From Ficedula albicollis (Eukaryota; Chordata; Aves; Passeriformes; Muscicapidae), in the NCBI RefSeq assembly GCF_000247815.1, contig NC_021683.1, positions 8,192,148 through 8,256,147 of the forward strand: a stretch of DNA of 64,000 nucleotides. The letters run 5' to 3'. The notes below the pieces were generated by a model that made no database searches, was not told where the DNA came from, and was given only the letters and a program-made list of their open reading frames with translations. Shown here piece by piece: positions 36,201 to 48,754 of the stretch. Positions within the stretch are counted from its first letter, which is position 1. Each line of letters starts with the position of its first letter. The translations under genes and the position numbers were made by a program.

Positions 36201-39200
36201 AAGGGCATGCTGGCAGCACGGGGGGGCAGCGCTGCCCCCAGATATAGGTTAAGGGAGCGAGCGGCACTGGCATCTTCAAAAGGGATGGGGGAAGGGATGG
36301 AGGGGCCTGGGTCACACTGAGCATCTCCAGGGATGCACGAGGAAGGTGTCAGTCCATCCTCAGATGCATGGAGTGGCATTGTGGGTGCTGCTGGGACCCT
36401 TAGCAAGAAAAAAGGAGGGTTTTTTTCCCTAGAAGTTAAGAATTAAGCCCTAAAAAACTAGCTGATGTTTTCTCCAGCACTCAGCAATGTGGGTCCCCCA
36501 TTGGGTAATGCAGCAATGCCTGACCAGGGGACCAGGGGTGTAACACTGTGAGCCAGGATGGTGACAGGGGATGTGGCAGGGTGACCTGTGGCTGTAGGGG
36601 GATTTCTCATGATTTGCTGCCCCTGGGCTTCTCATTCAAGGTCTATCAGGGCACAGAGATTATTGGGAAATGTCCTGGAAAGGACTGTGTGGGGCACTTA
36701 TATAGGTCCAGGGTGATATTGGGGAATATTTAAGGGAAGAGTTTTAGAGCAGCTGGGCAGAAGGGACTCTCAGTCATGCTCTCTCCTGTAGACCCTGTCC
36801 TGTATCCCCAGGATGACTGTCCCAATGTGTGAGGCACCCACGTGTCTCTGATGGTTTTGCATGCCCCAAAATTATTGATTAAGGGTTCCCCAGCCCACTC
36901 ACCTGAGTCCACACATCTCAGGGTGGGGGCCAGATGTGTCCCTCTCACATCCAGCGGGGATCTGGAGGTCACCGTGGATTTCCTCACCGAGGTGGACAAG
37001 CTGGTGCAGCTCATCGAGTGCCCCATATTCACATGTAAGGAGGAAAGGCCGGGTGGGGAAGGGGCGGCGCACGGTGCTCCCCCTCCCCGCGCCTCCATCG
37101 CGGGCGGCAGCCGCCGCACGAATAAATAGAGCAGAAGTTATGAGACTTCTTGCCGGGAGGTTTGCCCAGCACTGGAGCTGCCCGCCGGGAAAAGGGCATG
37201 CTGGCAGCACGGGGGGGCAGCGCTGCCCCCAGATATAGGTTAAGGGAGCGAGCGGCACTGGCATCTTCAAAAGGGATGGGGGAAGGGATGGAGGGGCCTG
37301 GGTCACACTGAGCATCTCCAGGGATGCACGAGGAAGGTGTCAGTCCATCCTCAGATGCATGGAGTGGCATTGTGGGTGCTGCTGGGACCCTTAGCAAGAA
37401 AAAAGGAGGGTTTTTTTCCCTAGAAGTTAAGAATTAAGCCCTAAAAAACTAGCTGATGTTTTCTCCAGCACTCAGCAATGTGGGTCCCCCATTGGGTAAT
37501 GCAGCAATGCCTGACCAGGGGACCAGGGGTGTAACACTGTGAGCCAGGATGGTGACAGGGGATGTGGCAGGGTGACCTGTGGCTGTAGGGGGATTTCTCA
37601 TGATTTGCTGCCCCTGGGCTTCTCATTCAAGGTCTATCAGGGCACAGAGATTATTGGGAAATGTCCTGGAAAGGACTGTGTGGGGCACTTATATAGGTCC
37701 AGGGTGATATTGGGGAATATTTAAGGGAAGAGTTTTAGAGCAGCTGGGCAGAAGGGACTCTCAGTCATGCTCTCTCCTGTAGACCCTGTCCTGTATCCCC
37801 AGGATGACTGTCCCAATGTGTGAGGCACCCACGTGTCTCTGATGGTTTTGCATGCCCCAAAATTATTGATTAAGGGTTCCCCAGCCCACTCACCTGAGTC
37901 CACACATCTCAGGGTGGGGGCCAGATGTGTCCCCCATAAAGTGGCATCCCTGGTAATTGCTCTCTTCACTGGGGGACACTAGAGATACAAGAGACAGCCA
38001 GGAGGTGAGATGCTGAGACACAGACCTTGCCCCATCTCCTGCACTGCCTCTTCAGTTGTATTTAGAGCTCTTCTGCTGTGAGCATAGCAAGGGATGGAGC
38101 CAGAGGGTGTTTTTTCCTCTACTGGGCAGAATTGAGGCCCAGCACATGTAACCCTCAAAACCAAGTGGAGGGGATTCCCTCTGCTCCAGAGAGTCCCCAG
38201 GAGGGTGTCACTCAGCCCTCTGGATGTGATGCTCCAGGGTGGGTTTTTCTGCTAAATCTGCAGAAGCTGAGGAGCAATTCTATGTTGCATGTGTGTTATC
38301 AGGCAGACAGCATGGACAGCCCCCGGGGTGAGTGGTATCAGGAGGGGCAGACTGGGGAGCCAGTTGCACCCAGGGAACTGTGTCAAGGAGAGGGACTTCT
38401 GGACAATGTGGGAGACAAATATGGAGGGTTAATTAAAGGGGAGAGGAGTGCCATCAAGTGTCCCTTGGGTTGGCTGGCAGAGGCTTAGAGCCTCTCCAGG
38501 ACTATCAGGGGGTGGGAGAAACCTGCTATTGCAGCTGGAAATAAAATGCATATTCCCTGCCTTCCCATCCTCTTCTGTCCTCTTCCAGATCTCCGCCTGC
38601 AGCTGCTGGATGTGAAGAACAACCCCTACCTGATCAAGGCTCTCTATGGCCTGCTGATGCTGCTGCCCCAGAGCAGCGCCTTCCAGCTGCTCTCCCACCG
38701 CCTCCAGTGCGTGCCCAACCCAGAGCTCATGCAGACCACGTAAGTGCTGGGGGGCGGGCCAGCATCAGCATCGGGGCTGGATCAGCTGTTCCCCCACAGC
38801 TGAGCATCCCTGCCATTCCAGGCTCAGCCCCCATCCCAGGCTCAGCCCCATGCTCTGCCTTTCACCCCCCAGCTCCGCTGCGGCCATGGCTGCTCCTTGT
38901 CCCCATGGCCGGCAGTGTTGGCTCAGGGGGTTTTTTGTGTCTATATTTGGTAACCCTGGGAGGGCTGTGCCTCATCCACAGGCATTTGGCATCCAGGATG
39001 GAAAATTTCACTTGTGGGGTCGCTATGGAAACGAGCAGAGCTGGGAAGGAGGTTTATGGAGAAAGACTCCAGCAGCTGGGGGGGGCTCCCAAAGCATCCC
39101 CCCTGCAGCCTGGACAGCCTTCACAGCACCCAAAAGGAGCCTGGCACTCTGCTAATGCCTCTGGATAGCTGCTTCATTCCCACTCCTGGCCTTCGGGGAT

Positions 39201-40428
39201 CCGTGAAATGTGCAAGGGCGGCATCTCCCTGGGGACCAGCTGAGATCCTCGTGCTCCCTGCCCAGGGGTGCTGCCAGTGGGATTTTCTTTCCAACCCTTG
39301 GCTAATGAGTAATGGGGGGGCTCGATGATAAAGCTGGCTCTGCCTTGGCTCAGCCCTGGGAACAAAAAGCTCCCAAGATGGGCAGGTTTCTGAATTAACC
39401 CCCCGCCGCTGTTGTCACTCCTTGGCTTTTAACTGCTTCCCTGGGATGGCTTTTATCCCTCATGGCCTCCGGCACTGAGCTCCTATCCACAACCCAGCAC
39501 TGATATTTAATTGGGGGGGTGGAGAGGGGGCTGCATGTGCTTCCCCCTCCTTTTTTCTCCCCACTAACCCTGGCAGTGGGGGTTTTCCGAGCTGTCAGAC
39601 GGCCTGAGCATCTGATTAACTCTGACCTACATTCCTTCAAACACCGAAGCCGGCTTTCATAACCGGCCAGTCCCAGCTGCCCCCTCCCCAGGGACATACC
39701 AGGGCCACCAGAGCTGCCTGCCATCTTCCCGTGGGCATCCTGTGGCTGGTGTCTCCTCCTTCCTTGCATGGGGACAGCAGGACAGCACAGGGAGGAGTAT
39801 CCGTGACTGGAACCCTAGGGAGCCTGCATTTGGAGGCTCCAGCCATGCGTGCTCATCCCTGGGGACTGTCTCTGCTGCCACCGGCTGTTTTCTGCTTGCC
39901 AAAAAAAAACAGACATGGAAACTGAGGCACATGGCCCTGACATCCTTATCTCACTGCTTTTGATTGCAATTGGTTGGGATATAGGGATATTGGGATATAT
40001 GTGTCAGAGGAATAAAACCTCCCATGTGGGCCAAGATGCAGATGTCACTTTTCCCCTCCTTGTCCCGGGACCTCTTGGGCTCTATCTCACCCCTTTGGAG
40101 GAAGAAAATACGTCTTTGGGGGTATTTTATGAGGCACCAGCATGACTAGGATTTGCTGAGCTCAGCTTCTTCAAGACAAGCTTTTGGTGCTGCCAGTGCT
40201 GGATGCTCACAGTACTAAACATTCCCATCCCCTTCCCGCCCTCACTCTCTCTTCCCATCCTTCAGGGACAACACCAAGCCTAGCACCAGCTTCAAGAGAA
40301 CAGCAGCCTCCAACATTGACTACACAGAGCTGCTGCAGCACTTTGAGAAGGTCCAAAACAAGCACCTGGAAGCAAGACACCAGCGAGCAGGGCGGGCAGA
40401 GCAGCTGGATCGGCGGGTGGTCCTCTGA
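9253..40428 (+). CDS. VAC14: VAC14, PIKfyve complex scaffold, C-terminal coding exons (5' part outside the window)
   Basis: Seven consecutive coding exons joined at GT-AG sites with consistent phases: 9253-9406, 19253-19385, 34132-34306, 35030-35148, 35964-36043 (second copy 36955-37034), 38589-38739 and 40266-40428, stop TGA 40426-40428. Together they encode about 324 residues; the human protein is about 782, so this is roughly residues 459-782. Recognisable segments include [34 protein letters not shown], the [18 protein letters not shown] exon, [13 protein letters not shown], and the terminal LDRRVVL. VAC14 is a HEAT-repeat protein that self-assembles and holds PIKfyve and the phosphatase FIG4 together to make and turn over PI(3,5)P2 on endosomes and lysosomes; the C-terminal half is needed for oligomerisation and FIG4 binding (family knowledge). 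The first exon here starts in phase 0, and no earlier exon is visible in 1-9252. The odd feature is the duplicated 80-nt exon, annotated separately. Identity is secure. Confidence 0.96.
12195..12757 (+). mobile_element. CR1 LINE fragment, about 0.56 kb, 3' end
   Basis: The largest CR1 piece here, from CACTCTGGTGAGACCCATCT-like reverse-transcriptase region words through the 3'UTR (GGGAGGTGTCCCTGACCATG, CCTTCCAACCC, CCATTCCATGAT). The reading frame is broken and the copy is inactive. Confidence 0.9.
15940..16003 (+). mobile_element. Short CR1 end
   Basis: CCCATGGCAGGGGGATTGG and ACTAGATGAGCTTTAAGGTC match the CR1 3' end; the terminal octamers are eroded. Confidence 0.7.
22085..22148 (+). mobile_element. 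Short CR1 end
   Basis: GAGTTGGACATGATGGTCC, GTGGGTCCCTTTCAACTCCC and CTATGATCTG match the CR1 3' end. Confidence 0.65.
28060..28205 (+). mobile_element. CR1 LINE fragment, 3' end
   Basis: GGTTGGATGGGGCTTGGAGC, TCTGGTCTAGTG, TTTTAAGATCCCTTCCAAGC and CATTCCAGAATTCTATG form a continuous CR1 3' end. Confidence 0.88.
29021..29122. repeat. Five-unit tandem repeat, about 20 bp period
   Basis: Imperfect units of CTCCTCCCAGATCCACACAT, lying in a VAC14 intron. Confidence 0.9.
31085..31190. repeat. TA-rich low-complexity stretch
   Basis: TATATA, CATATTTA and GGGGTATG words recur over about 100 bases in a VAC14 intron. Confidence 0.7.
34307..35029 (+). other. VAC14: VAC14 intron
   Basis: Donor GTATGG, acceptor CTCTTTCCCCAG. 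No additional feature recognised. Confidence 0.85.
35149..35963 (+). other. VAC14: VAC14 intron preceding the duplicated exon
   Basis: Donor GTATCC at 35149. The acceptor before exon copy 1 reads GACAGCCACATCCAG and has a weak pyrimidine tract. No other feature recognised. Confidence 0.8.
35955..36942 (+). repeat. VAC14: Tandem duplication in VAC14, copy 1 (988 bp, carries an 80-nt coding exon)
   Basis: This block recurs at 36946-37933 with a constant offset of 991 bp. I saw no mismatch between the two copies when reading along them. Copy 1 contains the last nine bases of the upstream intron, the exon 35964-36043, and about 900 bp of the following intron. The two copies are separated by three extra bases (TCT, 36943-36945). 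It is either a very recent tandem duplication or a false duplication made by the assembler. Confidence 0.95.
36946..37933 (+). repeat. VAC14: Tandem duplication in VAC14, copy 2 (988 bp)
   Basis: Second copy of 35955-36942. It carries the exon again at 36955-37034 with an intact donor (GTAAGG). Its acceptor has a new upstream context, TGTCCCTCTCACATCCAG, which is more pyrimidine-rich than the context of copy 1. The sequence diverges from copy 1 immediately after 37933, where the single-copy intron continues. Confidence 0.95.
36955..37034 (+). CDS. VAC14: Duplicated VAC14 exon (second copy of 35964-36043)
   Basis: Identical 80-nt exon encoding the [15 protein letters not shown] to CPIFT segment. 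It begins with the third base of a codon and ends with the first base of the next. Because 80 is not a multiple of three, an mRNA including both copies would be frameshifted; only one copy can be used per transcript. If the duplication is real, the two copies are forced to be mutually exclusive or one must be silent. If it is an assembly error, the true gene has one copy. Confidence 0.85.
37934..38588 (+). other. VAC14: VAC14 intron, single-copy part after the duplication
   Basis: Unique intron sequence resumes at 37934 and ends with acceptor CTGTCCTCTTCCAG at 38588. No repeat or gene recognised. Confidence 0.8.
38740..40265 (+). other. VAC14: Last VAC14 intron
   Basis: Donor GTAAGT at 38740 and acceptor ATCCTTCAG ending at 40265. 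GC-rich, no recognised element. Confidence 0.85.
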
Positions 40429-41145
40429 GCACCCCTGCGGCCGCCGCGGGTGTGCGCAGTTACTGGGCAGGGACCAGGGACACAGACCAGGGAACAGGCA
40501 CACCGCTTGCTGGCCACTGGAGGATCTGGTGGGTTTAGTGGAGATGGGCAAGCGCTCTACACAGGACTGGTTTTCCCCTCTAACTGTGCGTTTGGATGAG
40601 GGGAGACCCTCAGGCTGTGCCCAGCTTCTCTAGTGGATGCTGGGGGGATATGGGGAAGGGTTGCCCAAGGAGAGGGCCAGGGCAAAACACCTTGTCTACT
40701 CTTGCAGTGGGGCGAGGAAACTCCCCTTTGCTTTGCTAATGCCTTCCCCGTGACTGTCAGCTGAGCGCCCAGCGTGCTGCCAGCAGCACCGGAGGAGGGG
40801 AAGGCAAGACGGGAGCAACCCCTGGCCTTCCGCCCTGGAAAACAAGCACGCAGGGCTGCCAGCCACCTTTCACCACCCTGACTTCCACCCTCTGGTTCCG
40901 AGGCCCTGCTGGAGGTGGCCAGTGGCATCTCACTTGGGGACACATTCCGGTGCCTGACACTCGACCCCCTCCCTGCGTTCACATATCCTCTCTGAGTCCC
41001 CAGCTCTTGGCAGGGACAGCTGAACAGCTTCAGCTCCCAGCCGGTACCGGGGGACACAGGGAGCAGTGGACCTAACCCCAGACTCCATTCCTTGTTCCTG
41101 CATTAAGCTCCCCATGATAAAATAAACAAGCAATGCAGACCAGCC
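40429..41145 (+). other. VAC14: VAC14 3'UTR with poly(A) signal AATAAA at 41121-41126
   Basis: The stop codon at 40426-40428 is followed by about 0.7 kb without exon signals, ending in a canonical AATAAA hexamer within GATAAAATAAAC. The exact cleavage site, about 10-30 bases later, is an estimate. Confidence 0.75.
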
Positions 41146-42379
41146 CATTCCTTGTTGTTGGGCTTCCCATCATAGTTTTGTTCCCAAGTGGAGCCAAAAA
41201 TCCGGCAAGGGCAGGGGATGGCATGGAGCGTCTTGCTTGACCCTGTGCCCCAGGCTGGCCCAGCCCTGCCACGTTGCCTTGCCAGCAAGCAGGACTTCTC
41301 CGCCTGCTCTTCTTCCCAGCAGGAAAAAAAACACCACTGAAATTCTTCCAGGCCACGGTCACGAAACCGCAGCACAGTGACAGGCATTTTCCTGGCCCTG
41401 AGCAGGCGCCGGTGTTGCCTTCATCCCATCCTCTGGCACGTGAGGGACCCCGGCATGTGCCAGGCTGCTGTGGTTTGGGGGGACATCATTGCATCCCCTG
41501 CATGTTTCAGACCCTTGCTTGACCCCAGGAAAAGGGGGGTTGGAGGAATTCATGGAGTTTTTATGGCTTCTGGCCTGTTTACAGGGAAGACTGTCTCTGG
41601 CAGTGGGTTCCCCAAACAGCCCCATACCGGCGCTGCTTTGGCCAGGATAAAGACATTCCTGTCATTCCCGGCAAAGGGCTTTCCAGACCCAGTCACGGCG
41701 GGTTAATTTTGACAGCCAGCTCTCCAGGATGTGCAAGCAGTGGCTTCTCAAGCCAGCAGGTTTCTCAGGATGCCGGGGGGTACCTGTTGCTGGACCCCTG
41801 GGTCATTGTCAGTGTGGGCTCTGCCTCACTCCTGCTGAGCTCATTGCTGCTGAGCAGCCTCTTTCCACACTGAGGGACTGGGTTTATGGAGAGAAATTCC
41901 AGCCGGCTGCTGGAGTGCTCAGCCATAATTGTTTCCTTATGGGTGGCTCTTGACCAACGCCGTCCAGAGCACTGTGGGCATCATCAGCATGGGATCAAGA
42001 CTATTTTTCTGGCAGGAGGGGGAATAGGTGGCTCAGGCTGAAACCCTTGCCTCAGCTGAGTGTCATTGCACTGCAAGGGGTTGGGAGGTTTGTCGGGGCT
42101 CAGCCTGGCAGCCCCAGATCCCTGGCTGGGGCCTCGGGATGGCTGTGGGAAGGGTTTGTCTGCTGGCAGGCCATGCATTTCCCATGGCTCCCTGATAATC
42201 GAGTGCACGGACACATTTCAGAGCTGTCGTGCAGAAGGACTTCACCCTCCAGCATATCTTGGAGGGTCAGGAAGGCAGTGGGGGTCAAATACCCTTTGGG
42301 GAGAAGCAGCATTCCCCCGGCGCCTCTAGATGCCCGCGGGCATCCCATGGCATCTCCAAGTGCAGTGTCCTCACATACT

Positions 42380-42380
<1 letters not shown>
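41146..42380. other. VAC14-MTSS2 intergenic region
   Basis: About 1.2 kb between the VAC14 poly(A) site and the GC-rich MTSS2 promoter region. No exon, tRNA or repeat recognised. Confidence 0.7.
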
Positions 42381-43264
<884 letters not shown>

Positions 43265-43270
<6 letters not shown>

Positions 43271-43870
43271 GGTACCGAGGCGGTGCTGCCCAGCCGCGAG
43301 ATGGGGACTGGAACCCCGCATCGGGTATCGGAGCCCGAGCATCAGCCCCACAGCGAGTGTGGGGGTCCCACGTTGGCTGTCGGAGCTGTCTAGGGTTGCC
43401 AGAGCCCCACATCAGCCCCTCACTGGACATCGGAGCTCTGTGTTGGGCATCGGAGCCCTGGAGATCTTAGCCCCCCATCATCTCTATATCCACCGTTGGA
43501 TACTGGAGCTCCATCCTGGGGCTTGCAGCCCCACATCATCCCCAGATCTGTCACTGGCTGTCGGAACCCCATTCTGGATGTTGCAGCCCTATATCTGCCC
43601 TATTACCCTTCCCTGGGTATCAGAGCACCGTGTCGGGCAACGAGGTCTCACATTGGGTGTCAGAGCATGGCACTGGGTGCCAGAGCCCCACATCAACCCC
43701 ATAATGTGCATTGGGGCCCTGCTTTGGGCAGTGGAGCCCATACTGGGAATCCTGGCTCCGTATCAGCCCTGTATCCATCCCCAGGTGCCAGAGCCCCTTT
43801 TCGGGTGACACAGACCAGACATCACTGCCCCTCGCCGGTTACCACTGGCTCCACACTGGGCACTGCCACC
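43265..43870. repeat. Degenerate minisatellite in MTSS2 intron 1
   Basis: Recurring words such as GGAGCCC, CACATCAGCCCC, CACTGGG and TATCGGAGC repeat every 30-60 bases with much divergence. Period and copy number cannot be fixed by eye. Confidence 0.55.
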
Positions 43871-44243
43871 CATTTCAGGCATCACGTTGTCCCCGTCCCC
43901 CTGCCCCATGATCAGCCTGGATTTCTGCTGGACTCTGTGGGGTTGACACCAGTGGAACAAAAAGGTCCCCCAGCTCCTTGATCCCGTTTCCTAGCCCGGG
44001 AAGAGGATATTGCCTCCACCCTCCCTGGGAGCAGGATGGGGCCATGTTTAAAAAACCTTTTTGTTTGCTTGTTTTCATTTAAAAAAAAAAAAATTAAAAT
44101 GCTGAGGGGCATTTCTGACTAGGGGCTGAGTGAGGAGGAAGGGACCAGCCATGTTTCTTCATTGCCGGGGGACGAAATTCCCACAGCCCACTCCAGCACT
44201 GGGGCTTAGCCCGAGTCATTTTTGGGAGGCAAAAGCTCTCTTC

Positions 44244-44273
44244 GTCCTCCTCCTCCTCCTCCTCCTCCTCCTC
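44244..44273. repeat. (TCC)n microsatellite
   Basis: About ten perfect TCC triplets in MTSS2 intron 1. Confidence 0.9.
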
Positions 44274-45609
44274 TTCCTCTCTTCATGCTGCAGACCCATC
44301 CAGACAATGCTGTCATTGCCAAAGCAGGGGATGGGGGGATAAAAAAAAAAATAAAAGCCTTGCTGGGAAGGAGATTAACCCCTTCGAGGGGCAGTGGTGG
44401 CTTTGCAGCCGGACTCTGGCTCAGGGCTGGGAGAAAAGCTCCAGGGAGAAAATCCCAACTCTCCCCAGGGCAGTGGGATCCTGGGCTGGTAGGAAACGGG
44501 TGCTGGGGTGATCAGCTCCCTCCCCCAAATGCCTTCACCCCAGCCACCCTCTCCAGGCAGCCCAGCTGAGCCCTACACTCCCAGGGGGGAGGTGGGGGCA
44601 GCCCCTGCCTCAGTTTCCCCATTCCCCTGCTAAGGCTTCAGAGGGGATAAGCCAGCCCAGAGCTGTCACCTCCCAGTGACGTGCTCAGCACCATCCAGAT
44701 GCAGTTGGACTGGGAACCCCTCACCCGAGGAGACTGGGCTGGATTCACTTTCATGCCATTTGAAGGTGGGAAAGATGAAAGAAAAATTATGAAAAGGAAG
44801 GAAAACCCCACCACACTATAGCTAGGGCTCAGCTCGTGCCCTGCACAGCCCCAGCTGAGTGCCAGTGGCACCTGAGGGTATGCTGTCCCCCTCTCCCAGC
44901 CACGTGGGTGTCCTGGCATGGGCACTGGGGCACAGTAATTCTCTGCTGGCATTGAAGAGCAGTGATGTGCTTATTGCCCTATGGCTGGGATCCCTGTGCT
45001 GGTCACTGGGCAAAGGGACCTTATTTTGGTGGTGGATGGCTTTTTCAGCACCCCTTGGCCTGTGGTGGGGAGAATTTGTTTATTGGTGACAGTCCCTAAG
45101 CTGGCTTCATTCCTGCTGCCTTTCTTCGTGTGCTCTGTGTCCCTGAGTGACCTTGGCATGTCCTTGTCCCCGTTGTCCTCTTCCCCATCCTCCTCATGCC
45201 TAGCATCACAGGGTTTGGGGGCATCACAACCTGCTCCCTTCTACGGGGGAGCCTCACTTGCCCTGCCCAGGGTGGCCAAGGAAGGTGGCCCAGGGACAAT
45301 GGCCCAGAAATGGTGGCTCAGCCCTCTGGCAATGAGAATCCCTGGGACTCACAACCAGGGGGTCACTGCCACAAGTGGTATGTGGAGTGGCACCCTCAAA
45401 CCCTTTCTTTGTTGATTCATGAGGAAATAGGGGCTTTCATGGTCCCCCCAAAATATGCTGGGCTGGTCTCTTGCCGCCTCAGTGCAAACCTTGTCCCCAG
45501 AGCTGCCCCAAGGCACAGTGCCCATGGGGGTGTGTGGTGATGTACATGTCCCAGGCTGGTGGCTGTCCTAGGGGAGTTTACAGACACCTGTCACTGCCAT
45601 TGGATGGCC

Positions 45610-46270
45610 ACACCAGGATAGCACCAGGATTTTGTCACTGGGACAACAGGACCGGGATTGACCTTGCTAGGATAGCAGCACCGGCATGGCTTCACCAGGA
45701 TGATAACACCAGGACTGGCCCTGCTGGGATGGCTTTGCTGGGATAGTAGCACTGGGACCAGCTTCACTGGAACAGCATTGGAATGGTCTTGTCAGGATGG
45801 TGGCACCTGGTTAGCTTCACTGGAATGATGGCACCGATACTGGCCATGCAAGGCTGGCACTGGGATGGCCTTGTCAAGACAGCACCAGGATTAACCTCAC
45901 CAGGACAACATGGGCTGGCCTTGCTGGGATGGTGACACTGGGATAGCCTCGCTGTATGGTGGATCAGGATCAGCCTTGTTGTGATGGCACCAGGATGGCC
46001 TTGCTGGGATGGTGCTGCAGCTGGCATCACTGGGAGACTCCTCACTGGAATGGCATGATCTACTGGGACTGGCTTCACTGGGACAGCACCAAGATAGCCT
46101 TGTTGAAACAGTGGCACTGGGATGGCCTCGCTGGGATGGTGGCATTGGAGCTGCCCTAGGATGACTTCACTGGAATGGTTGCACCAGGACACCCCTGGCA
46201 CAAGGGCAGTGGGACTGGTCTTGCACAGATGGCACCAGAGTGGCCCCATTGGGACAGCACTGGGGTGGCC
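45610..46270. repeat. Degenerate minisatellite in MTSS2 intron 1
   Basis: Dozens of imperfect units built on GGGATGGCCTTGCTGGGA and GGTGGCACTGGGA run through about 0.65 kb, giving long meaningless reading frames on both strands. Confidence 0.7.
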
Positions 46271-47034
46271 TCCCAAGCAGCTGTACCCTGTCCCTGTCCC
46301 CACACAACTGTCCCACTCAGGCCTTTGGGGACCCCGGCCTCCCCTCCTGCCCTGTAAGTCCTTGGGCTCGGGGGAGGTGAGGACTGGGACTCCCATCTGT
46401 GGGACCTGAGCTCTCCATGATGGTGGTTTTGGCCATCAGTGCTTTGGGGAGAAGCTGCGGGTGCTGGGGGTGTCTCCTCTACTGCTGGCCAGAGTCTTAA
46501 AGATTTTTCATTTCATGCCCTCAAATTTCCAAACCTATAACCTACCTTGACCCTCATGAGGAAAAGATCACTCAGAATCCTGTGTTCTCCATGGTCTATA
46601 AGTTTGTGTGGCCAGACTGGAAAGGGAGAAAAACAGGAGTGAAAAGAGTTGTGCTCAGCCTTTATTAACCATCAGAGAAGCTGTTGAGCTGCCCTGTCTC
46701 TCTGCACCAGTGAAGGGGGGACCTTCCCTGACTGGGGAAGCAGTGCAGGGAGTGAGGGGCCCTGTCTCTCACCATCACTCTTCTCCTTGCAGAGCTCCTA
46801 CCCCATATGGGAGGATTTCAACTCAAAGGCCACCAAGCTGCACTCCCAGCTCAGGTGAGTGGCCAAAGGTGGGGTGGGACATGGGGGACCCCTCTCCTCG
46901 CTGGCACATCCCAGTGTGTCCTGCACCCACTGAGCTCCCCCCTCGCTCTCTCTGCCTCAGGACCACGGTGCTGGCCGCAGTTGCCTTCCTGGATGCCTTC
47001 CAGAAAGTGGCTGACATGGCCACCAACACCCGAG

Positions 47035-48754
47035 GTAGGGTCCTCTCTGCTAGGGGTGGGTATCCCCAGGCTTACCTGGGCAGGGGGACAGGTGGTGATT
47101 GTCCCCTGTGGGGTGTCCCCTGCCCGCGTTTCTGGGGTGGACTTCAAGCAGCAGCTTCACCATCCACGGAGAGATGTCCAACCTGTTCCCACACCAAGGT
47201 GGAGCATTCCGTGGAAAGCCACATTGGAGTGGGGTGGGGGAAGGAGGTGGGCACCCATGTGGGTGCTGCTCCTTACCACCCCTGGGACATTCAGGGTGGC
47301 CCAGCCCTCCACCATGGTCTCCTGCGCCCATCTCTGCCCCCTGGGATGCACAATCCAGCTTCCTTGTCACTGACACCTATCTGGGAAGTTCCCAGGGGGT
47401 TCCTGGCTGCTCCAGGGGTCTCCAGGGAAGGGGAATCAGCTAGAGGGAAATTCAGGAGTCCAAGCTCGACTGTTCTGGGGACAAACCCCAACTCACCAGG
47501 GAGGTGACTGAAGAGCCCAGGCTGCATGCGGGGTCCCCCATACTGTTGGGGGGTGAGGGGGAAGGATCCCCGGACCCTCTCCAGGTGCCTGCTGGCAACG
47601 AGGAGCCACTTCCCACCGCTTGGCTTCTGCCAAGCAGATGGTCCCGGGCTGGTTTGCAGACTGGCGGCATCCAGGCCATCTGGAGCCGTGCGTGAGGAGG
47701 AGGAGGAGGAGGCGGAGGTGGAGGCAGCAGCTTGAGCCAGGATCAGCTTTGCCTCCAAACCCACTAGCCCACTGCACCAAGGGGATTAGGGCTCCCCCAG
47801 CTCCATGCCAGCCTGGGCAGCCAAAGCAAGGAAGAGGCACAGGGGCAATGCTGGGGGCAGCTGGGGACCAGCAGCACAGGAGTCAGTGTCACCCTGTAGT
47901 GCTGCTTTACCTGCAGGGCTTTTTGGGAGGGTGGGAGGCAGAGCAGCGTGGGGAAACTGAGGCACTGGGTGGGGGGTGGCTGCTGCCTTGCACACAGTGC
48001 ATGAGAATCGGATTAGAAGCAGCAGGAGCTGGGATAAGAGCATTAGGAGCTGGATTAGGAGACTACCCCAGTGGAGGAGAAGGCCCTGGCCCATGGGTTC
48101 CCCTATTTCCATAGCACTGGGGGACTGAGGGGCATCCTAAACTCCTGCAAAAGGGTGGGAGGTGTTTCTGGAGTATTTTTAGGGGAGAGAAAGGCTGAAT
48201 GTCACTCCTTAGTTTGCACCCAAGGATTTTTGATTGCCATTTTCCCTGGGATTTGCCAGCAGCACTGCCACCATGTGGCCATCCTTAGTCTTCAGCGTTA
48301 ACAGCGGTTTCAGCTAAAAAGGGTGCTTCTGCTATTTGCTGCTGGCAAATATCCCCCCCAAGGAGTTTGGACTCCCTTTTTATCCACTCTGGATTGTGCC
48401 CAGAGGTGTTTTACAGAGCTGGCTGCCTGGAACTGAGCCAGGGTACCTCATCCCTTCCCTCCCTTGCCCCCCCAGTGCCAAATTTAAAACAAACCAGGAA
48501 AAATGGGAGTGGGTTCTAATGTCAAAGCCTCCAGAAGAGATATTTAGTGTTTCGTGTATTAGTTAGTGGATGATGATTTATTTATTTATTTTGTGGATTT
48601 ATCGTGTTAAAAAACAAACCATCCCCTGCCTAAAGTGTCCCCAGTGCCCAGTGCATCCCTGTCGCAAGCCATCCTGCTCCCACTGTACAAACTGAGCTGG
48701 GACTGGAGTGGGGGTGTCCCTGGCCCTTGTCAGCAGTGCTTTGCTCCCCACCAG
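47035..48754 (+). other. MTSS2: MTSS2 intron 3
   Basis: Donor GTAGGG, acceptor CCCCACCAG. A short GGA-rich stretch at 47694-47722; otherwise no feature recognised. Confidence 0.8.
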
